This document shows, piece after piece, positions 59,059 to 64,000 of a DNA stretch of 64,000 bases. The number at the start of each line of letters is the position of its first letter. Positions within the stretch are counted from its first letter, which is position 1. Position numbers and translations under genes: made by a program. The DNA is from Actinomadura sp. NAK00032 (GTDB lineage Bacteria; Actinomycetota; Actinomycetes; Streptosporangiales; Streptosporangiaceae): the NCBI RefSeq assembly GCF_013364275.1, contig NZ_CP054932.1:186001-250000 (forward strand), given 5' to 3'. The notes under the pieces are model-generated. The model was not told where the DNA came from. It worked only from the letters and a program-made list of their open reading frames with translations, and made no database searches.

Positions 59059-59750
59059 TCCAGGTCGAGGCCGATCGCGCCGCCGGCGCCCTCGCGCAAC
59101 TGCCCGACGGTCCGTCCGACATAGGAGCGCAGCGCCCGCGCCAGGTGCGGCTCATCGAAGTAGTCGAGCTTGGCGACGACGGCACCGGTCGGCTCGCCGG
59201 CCGCCAGCAGCCCCGCCGCCGTGCGAGCCCGTTCGATCTGCCTGATGGCGCCCCGGGTCAACCCGGTCGCGGCGCGGAACCGGCGCTCGACCGTCCGCCC
59301 CGAGACGTCCGGGCGGTGACCCCGCAGCACCTCGGCGACGAGCGGGTCACCGACCACGATCCCGGCCTGGACGAGACGCTCGACCAGGGCCTCAGCGTCG
59401 TCGGGGCCGGGCGTCTCCCAGCGCGCGCCGTCCAGCCGGAACGTCCGGCGCGTGGTGTCAGGAAGGTCGACGCCCCCGTCGACCAGCGCCGGCGTGGGCA
59501 CGACCCGCAACGAGGTGCCCACCGCGAACTCGATACCCGTGAAGCTGGCGCCCTCCGGCACCGGCGCCGTGCCGGTCCTTGTCTCGGGCCCGGTGACGCT
59601 CGCGTAGGCCTGGCCGTCCTGCTCCCAGAACACCAACCCCCAGCGCACCCCCGCCACGGACGTCATCTCCGTGACCTGCTCACTCGTGCAGGTCCAAACG
59701 GCGTCAACCCACGGCGAATCAGACTGGCGCGTCCCAAAACGCAACTCCAC
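59040..59750 (-). CDS. AraC-family transcriptional regulator
   Basis: 236 residues. The C-terminal double HTH is GRTVERRFRAATGLTRGAIRQIERAR then AVVAKLDYFDEPHLARALRS, the AraC/XylS pattern. The N-terminal domain (150 residues) is unfamiliar and probably binds a ligand. GTG 59750 is 6 nt after a TATTGT box, a leaderless start. It may control the convergent RibD_C gene. Confidence 0.88.
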   Translation of the reverse strand: MELRFGTRQSDSPWVDAVWTCTSEQVTEMTSVAGVRWGLVFWEQDGQAYASVTGPETRTGTAPVPEGASFTGIEFAVGTSLRVVPTPALVDGGVDLPDTTRRTFRLDGARWETPGPDDAEALVERLVQAGIVVGDPLVAEVLRGHRPDVSGRTVERRFRAATGLTRGAIRQIERARTAAGLLAAGEPTGAVVAKLDYFDEPHLARALRSYVGRTVGQLREGAGGAIGLDLDQRLTS

Positions 59751-59756
59751 AAAGAG

Positions 59757-59762
59757 ACAATA
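59757..59762 (-). promoter_or_regulatory. -10 box of leaderless AraC-type gene
   Basis: TATTGT on the minus strand ends 6 nt before the GTG at 59750. Confidence 0.6.
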
Positions 59763-59799
59763 AGCCGCCCAGCGGCGCACCGGCGCCAAGGCGGAGCCT

Positions 59800-61050
59800 T
59801 CAGCGCAAGTCGACCTCGATGCCGTGAGCGGTGAGCATCTCCAAGAGAGTGTCGAGGGTGACCGCCGGTGCGTGTCGATGCCGGCCGTATCTGGGGACGA
59901 GGTGTTGGCGGGCCACCGCCGAGTTGTGCCAGACCAGCCGAAATGGGGCCGCGGCGCCCCAGGTCCCGCTCAGGCAGTCGTCGAGGGCACCCAGGTTTCC
60001 GCCGAAGTAGCCGCCCGGGCCGTTGATCGCCTCCCCGATGGCGCAGTAGAAGCCCTCGACGTCGGTGACGAAGCGGCCGGCGAGGTGAAAGACGCTTCCG
60101 GCTGGCTGGTCGGGGGTCAGGCGGTGATGGGCCAGTGCCACGCCGACCCATTCGTGTCGCAGTGTCCGGTCATAGGGCGCCCACAGGTCGCGGGTGCCGG
60201 GCCGACCGGTGAACCACAGGTCCAGGATGTCGCGGGTCCCGGCAGGACGTGGTTCACGTGGGTCGCTGGCGATGGTGACGTCGAGGAGGCCGGCGCCGAG
60301 CCGGGACGGGACGCTCGACAGGAGGGTGCCGGACACGGCACCGGTGACCACGGGCACCGCAGAGCCGTCGGCGGCGACGGCTCCCACGTCCGCCGACACT
60401 CGGCGGCGGCGCAGGCCGGCCTTCGTCGTCTCGTGCGCCGCCGCGATGGCGGCCAGCAGCGGCGGCTCGGGCCGGCAACCGACCAGGGTGACGTGCGGCA
60501 CGGGCGGCTCGGCGGGTTCGCGGAAAAGGCCGGTGACGTCGGCGCAGACACCGCATGGCGCGTCGTCTGGGTCGCTCAACACGAAACCGGTGACGCCATC
60601 GGGACGGGCGACTCCATCGGTACGGTCATGGACGTCGACTAGACCCTCCACAACGATGTCGATGCGTCCGGGGGTCTGCGACGGCCGGTGGTCCAGGACG
60701 GTCACGTCCAGCAGCTGCTCGCCGATCCAGCCGCGCCGTGTCACGGGGTCATCGGGCCCGGCCGACAACCAGAGGTCGCCGAGCCACGTGGTGTCGGAGG
60801 GCCTGCCGTTGAGCACCGAGGCGAGCGCACCGTCAGGCACGCAGCCCACAAGCGTGAAGCGCTCCCGCGACCGGGGCGGCAGATCGACGAACACCCCGTC
60901 TATGTCGGCGCACAACGCCACGGCGTCCTCGTCGGGAAACTGCGGTGTGCCAGTGTGCCCGACGAGCAGCCAGCGCGGCAGAAACCGCCGATCCCACGTC
61001 CACCGCCGCCGCCATGGATCGTCGGCTCGGTCCGGACGGTCGGTCACCAC
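59800..61050 (-). CDS. Barstar-domain protein with long N-terminus
   Basis: 416 residues. The C-terminal 95 residues match barstar: FVTDVEGFYCAIGEAINGPG, YFGGNLGALDDCLSGTWGAA and a closing LDTLLEMLTAHGIEVDLR. Barstar-like proteins block barnase-type ribonucleases and serve as immunity proteins. The N-terminal 310 residues have two similar blocks (TLVGCVPDGALASVL, TLVGCRPEPPLLAAI), so an internal repeat is likely. GTG 61050 lies 7 nt after TACGGT. No nuclease toxin gene is visible. Confidence 0.75.
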   Translation of the reverse strand: MVTDRPDRADDPWRRRWTWDRRFLPRWLLVGHTGTPQFPDEDAVALCADIDGVFVDLPPRSRERFTLVGCVPDGALASVLNGRPSDTTWLGDLWLSAGPDDPVTRRGWIGEQLLDVTVLDHRPSQTPGRIDIVVEGLVDVHDRTDGVARPDGVTGFVLSDPDDAPCGVCADVTGLFREPAEPPVPHVTLVGCRPEPPLLAAIAAAHETTKAGLRRRRVSADVGAVAADGSAVPVVTGAVSGTLLSSVPSRLGAGLLDVTIASDPREPRPAGTRDILDLWFTGRPGTRDLWAPYDRTLRHEWVGVALAHHRLTPDQPAGSVFHLAGRFVTDVEGFYCAIGEAINGPGGYFGGNLGALDDCLSGTWGAAAPFRLVWHNSAVARQHLVPRYGRHRHAPAVTLDTLLEMLTAHGIEVDLR

Positions 61051-61057
61051 CCTCCAG

Positions 61058-61063
61058 ACCGTA
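61058..61063 (-). promoter_or_regulatory. -10 box of leaderless barstar-type gene
   Basis: TACGGT on the minus strand ends 7 nt before the first of two adjacent GTG codons at 61050. Confidence 0.55.
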
Positions 61064-61176
61064 CTGGCGTCCGAGAATCCACCCACCCCGGGACCTTGTG
61101 GACGGCTTGGCCGGCTGCCGTGCATCGTGTGCTCGACCGCCGGAATCTCGCAGGCGCTGAGGGGGTTGTTGCGGGT

Positions 61177-62199
61177 GTGAAGAACATCGGTTTTCTCTCG
61201 TTCGGTCACTGGAGTGACGGCGCGGGCTCGCAGACCCGGTCGGCCGCGGACGCGCTGCTGCAGTCGATCGACCTCGCCGTGGCGGCGGAGGAACTCGGCG
61301 TCGACGGCGCCTACTTCCGGGTGCACCATTTCGCCAGGCAGCTGGCATCGCCCTTCCCGCTGCTGTCCGCGATCGGCGCGAAGACCTCGCGCATCGAGAT
61401 CGGCACCGGCGTGATCGACATGCGCTACGAGAACCCGATGTACTTCGCCGAGGACGCCGGGGCCGCCGACCTGATCTCCGGCGGGCGGCTGCAGCTGGGC
61501 ATCAGCCGGGGGTCACCGGAGCAGGTCATCGACGGGTGGCGGTACTTCGGGTATGAGCCGTCCGAGGGCGAGACCGATGCCGACATAGCGCGTAAGCACA
61601 CCGAGGTCCTGCTCACGGTGCTGCAGGGCAAGGGCTTCGCCGAGCCGAATCCGCGGCCGATGTTCCCCAATCCGCCGGGGCTGCTGCGTCCCGAGCCGCA
61701 TTCCGAGGGCCTGCGCGACCGCATCTGGTGGGGCTCCGGCTCCAACGCCACCGGCGTGTGGGCGGCCAAGCTGGGCATGAACCTGCAGAGCTCCACGCTC
61801 AAGGACGACGAGACCGGCGAGCCGCTGCACGTCCAGCAGCGCAAGCAGATCGAGGCCTACCGGCAGGCGTGGAAGGACGCCGGACACCAACGCGAGCCGC
61901 GCGTGTCGGTCAGCCGCAGCATCTTCGCGCTGACCAGCGATCTGGACCGCGCGTATTTCGGCCGGAGCGCCGACTCGGGCGACCACATCGGAATGATCGA
62001 CGAGAAGACCAGGGCCGTCTTCGGACGCTCCTACGCCGCCGAGCCGGACGTGCTGGTCAAGCAACTCGCCGGCGACGAGGCCATCCAGGCCGCCGACACG
62101 CTGCTGCTCACGGTCCCCAACCAGCTCGGCGTGGACTACAACGCCCACGTCCTGGAGAGCATCCTGACCCACGTCGCACCCGAACTCGGCTGGCGCTGA
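61177..62199 (+). CDS. LLM-class flavin-dependent oxidoreductase
   Basis: 340 residues of the luciferase-like monooxygenase barrel: KNIGFLSFGHWSDGAGSQTR start, VDGAYFRVHHFARQLASPFP, IEIGTGVIDMRYENP, and GGRLQLGISRGSPEQ (FMN phosphate). It uses FMNH2 or F420 to oxidise a small molecule; substrate unknown. GTG 61177 has GAGGGGG about 11 nt upstream. It diverges from the barstar gene. Confidence 0.92.
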   Translation: MKNIGFLSFGHWSDGAGSQTRSAADALLQSIDLAVAAEELGVDGAYFRVHHFARQLASPFPLLSAIGAKTSRIEIGTGVIDMRYENPMYFAEDAGAADLISGGRLQLGISRGSPEQVIDGWRYFGYEPSEGETDADIARKHTEVLLTVLQGKGFAEPNPRPMFPNPPGLLRPEPHSEGLRDRIWWGSGSNATGVWAAKLGMNLQSSTLKDDETGEPLHVQQRKQIEAYRQAWKDAGHQREPRVSVSRSIFALTSDLDRAYFGRSADSGDHIGMIDEKTRAVFGRSYAAEPDVLVKQLAGDEAIQAADTLLLTVPNQLGVDYNAHVLESILTHVAPELGWR

Positions 62200-62228
62200 G
62201 GTCTGGCGTCAGGGCCGCGCCGGGGTGG

Positions 62229-62660
62229 TCATCGGGACAGAAGGACGCCGAGCACGATGACGAGCGCCAGCGCCATGAGGGGTGCGAGAGCGAAGATCGC
62301 GAGTTGGAGTAGGCAGCCGCGCTGTTTCACAGTGCCGGGAGCCCCGATGCTGCCTGCGAGATAAAGGGCCGCGGGGCCCCGGTACTCCAGCTCAGCTGGC
62401 TGCTCAGGGCTGAGAACCGTGGAGGCGACACCGATCTGGCCGCTTCCCTGCGACACGGCAACGTGCACGGGCTTGTCCGCCGGAATCTCGAAGGCCGCCC
62501 TCCCCCAACGCTGGTGGTAATGGGCCCCGTCGATACCGATGGTGACACCGGCCTTGGCAATTACCCCGCGCCGCGTGTGGAGCAGCAGAACCCGCATGGG
62601 ACCGCTGTGGCCGCCGGCATAAGGAATAGGCGTCTCGCTCAGGTCCGCCACCGCTACCAC
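62229..62660 (-). CDS. Hypothetical protein with C-terminal membrane helix
   Basis: 143 residues from GTG 62660 (GGGG upstream); an ATG at 62597 or a further GTG are alternatives. A beta-rich domain (VLLLHTRRGVIAKAGVTIGI, AFEIPADKPVHVAVSQGSGQ) leads to one hydrophobic helix (LAIFALAPLMALALVIVLGV) at the end. The topology suggests a tail-anchored or outward-facing small domain. No family recognised. Confidence 0.6.
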   Translation of the reverse strand: MVAVADLSETPIPYAGGHSGPMRVLLLHTRRGVIAKAGVTIGIDGAHYHQRWGRAAFEIPADKPVHVAVSQGSGQIGVASTVLSPEQPAELEYRGPAALYLAGSIGAPGTVKQRGCLLQLAIFALAPLMALALVIVLGVLLSR

Positions 62661-62712
62661 GGAACCCCACCACCGAACCACCCCCTCGCGGCCGTCGGTG
62701 ACGGTTGGGCCG

Positions 62713-64000
62713 TTACGGCGGCTCTGGTGTGCTGATCCTGCTCTGGAAGTTGGTGAGCAGGTCCGCTGCGTGCGGGCCGGCGGCGTAGCGGGCAGCGTCG
62801 AGGGTCTCAAGGGCCGCGGCGAGCGGGTCGGGGTTGGTCGCGTGGTGCAGGGCGAGCCAGACCCACCGGTGTTCGCCGTCGCTGAGCTGGGAGCGGCGGG
62901 CGCGCATGTGCGCGTCGGGCGTCAGGGCGCGGGCGGTGATGCTGGCGGCGATGTCGGCGTCTTTGCCGAGCCCCGCGTAGTTGGCCGCCTGTGCGGCGGC
63001 CCACCAGGCCAGGGCTCGCAGGGTCGGTTCGGGTTGCCCGGTCAGCGCCTCGGCAGCGGGTGCGAGCGGGGTGCCGGGTTGCGGGCGGTGCGGGCGGTGG
63101 GGGTGCAGCGTGGGCAGGTCGGGCACGATCCGGAAGGCGATGTCGGCGGCTTCGATGCGGGCCAGGTCGTCGGCGGTGATGCCATGGCCGGTGAACCGCT
63201 GCACCGCGACCAGGCCCATCATGTCCGTGCTGCGGCGGTAGTCGGCGAAGTCGAGATCGGCGAGCGCCCCGGCGACCGGTGGTGGCGCGTCCAGAGCACC
63301 GAAAGGTTCCTCCGACAGCAGCACTTCGCCGTGCTCGGCGAACGACAGCCGTGTCACCGCGTCGATGTTCCAGTACATGCTTGCGGCCCGCCCGTCGGCG
63401 GACGCCCGGGCCAGCACGGGCTCGGTCGAGCCCTGCCAGCCGTTGTACTCGACGGCGAGCACGGCGCCGCCGACGTCCAGCACCGCGACCCATGGATCGA
63501 TCGACTGCCGCTCCAGCAGTTCCGCAACGATGGTTCGCAGTGACTCCGGTTGGGCCGGGTCCGCGTTGAAGGCGCGCAGCACGTCCGCGACGTCCGCTCC
63601 GGTCACCACCGTGACCGTCGCCGCGTCGGACAAGGAGCTGCGGCGCAGCCACCGGTAGGCGGCCTCGGGCGACTCGGGACGCACCGGTTCCGGCTCACCG
63701 CGCAGCCGGTGGCCGAGCCGATCGCTCCAGGCGTGGACGATGTCGGGCGCGGCGGGTGCCTGCCACACCACCAGTTCGTAGTACTCGGTCTCGTCGGCGC
63801 AGTCCCGGCCACGGGCGTGCACGCGCAGCCGGTAGTCGCCCGGCCAGGGCGGGGTGACCCCGCGCACGCGCGGCCCGTTCGCCTGGAGCCCGGCCACCGA
63901 GGCGCCGCCGACGGCCGCCCGCCAGCTGACCTCGACGATCTCCTCCCAGCCGGTCGCGACGTCCGGCGGCGGCCCGTCCAGGACGTGCAACACGAACCCG
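62713..64000 (-). CDS. DUF6461-like protein (partial at the window end)
   Basis: At least 428 residues; the reading frame is still open at base 64000, so the true start may lie beyond the window. The middle reads LRTIVAELLERQSIDPWVAV, VEYNGWQGSTEPVLARAS, and ASMYWNIDAVTRLSFAEHGE, resembling DUF6461, a group found in polymorphic-toxin immunity neighbourhoods. The C-terminal half (WAAAQAANYAGLGKDADIAA) is helical. It continues the series of immunity-like genes. Family assignment is moderate. Confidence 0.55.
   Translation of the reverse strand, partial: GFVLHVLDGPPPDVATGWEEIVEVSWRAAVGGASVAGLQANGPRVRGVTPPWPGDYRLRVHARGRDCADETEYYELVVWQAPAAPDIVHAWSDRLGHRLRGEPEPVRPESPEAAYRWLRRSSLSDAATVTVVTGADVADVLRAFNADPAQPESLRTIVAELLERQSIDPWVAVLDVGGAVLAVEYNGWQGSTEPVLARASADGRAASMYWNIDAVTRLSFAEHGEVLLSEEPFGALDAPPPVAGALADLDFADYRRSTDMMGLVAVQRFTGHGITADDLARIEAADIAFRIVPDLPTLHPHRPHRPQPGTPLAPAAEALTGQPEPTLRALAWWAAAQAANYAGLGKDADIAASITARALTPDAHMRARRSQLSDGEHRWVWLALHHATNPDPLAAALETLDAARYAAGPHAADLLTNFQSRISTPEPP

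Overview
The window is chromosomal DNA of a high-GC, filamentous-type actinomycete. Evidence: very GC-rich codons, many GTG starts, a bacterial proteasome activator (Bpa), actinobacterial XRE/DUF397/anti-sigma-type ATPase modules, several ECF sigma factors, and TANNNT -10 boxes lying 6-8 nt before ATG/GTG codons (leaderless transcripts). Gene content would fit Streptosporangiales/Thermomonosporaceae (for example Actinomadura), but the genus is an inference and not proven here.

Layout. 0-8 kb: housekeeping. A secreted-protein tail, a methyltransferase, serS, a HAD phosphatase, a quinone reductase translationally coupled to bpa, a proline-rich MinD/EspI-like ATPase, a cupin and tRNA-Ser(UGA). 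8-19.7 kb: an M15 lipoprotein, a MarR/pirin pair with two operators, an AAA ATPase with a consensus LexA box upstream, paired dihydrofolate-reductase-fold proteins, a TetR regulator, an overlapping RlpA-like/MauE pair, a SigE-type sigma factor, a 367-bp element with perfect 28-bp inverted ends, and an acyl-CoA ligase. 19.9-30 kb: a sigma factor fused to a membrane and extracellular domain, MerR, a class III adenylate cyclase, a secreted esterase, a CPBP protease/histidine kinase/response regulator operon and a Ser/Thr kinase. 30-38 kb: a three-subunit molybdenum hydroxylase (2Fe-2S, FAD, Mo) followed by Dps, a PAS-GAF-PP2C phosphatase and a SigJ-like factor with DoxX. 38-47.3 kb: TetR-controlled oxidoreductase, ABC transporter plus two-component system, HxlR/MFS pair, and an ECF41 sigma factor divergent from a LUD protein.

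47.3-57 kb is accessory DNA. It is a mosaic of intact genes (Uma2 nuclease, ASCH, isoaspartyl-methyltransferase-like, GNAT, XRE/DUF397/ATPase) mixed with truncated duplicates of the same genes. 57-64 kb carries a SUKH/ankyrin protein, a barstar-domain protein and a DUF6461-like protein. These resemble contact-toxin immunity genes, but no toxin is visible.

Regulation is unusually readable. At least fifteen leaderless promoters are visible. A TetR regulator has four operator copies, three of them at exact 18-bp spacing across a promoter. One inverted repeat creates two divergent ECF41-type promoters. MarR, HxlR, XRE and LexA sites lie next to the genes they probably control. All functional calls are from reading the sequence and remembered family knowledge; no database search was run.
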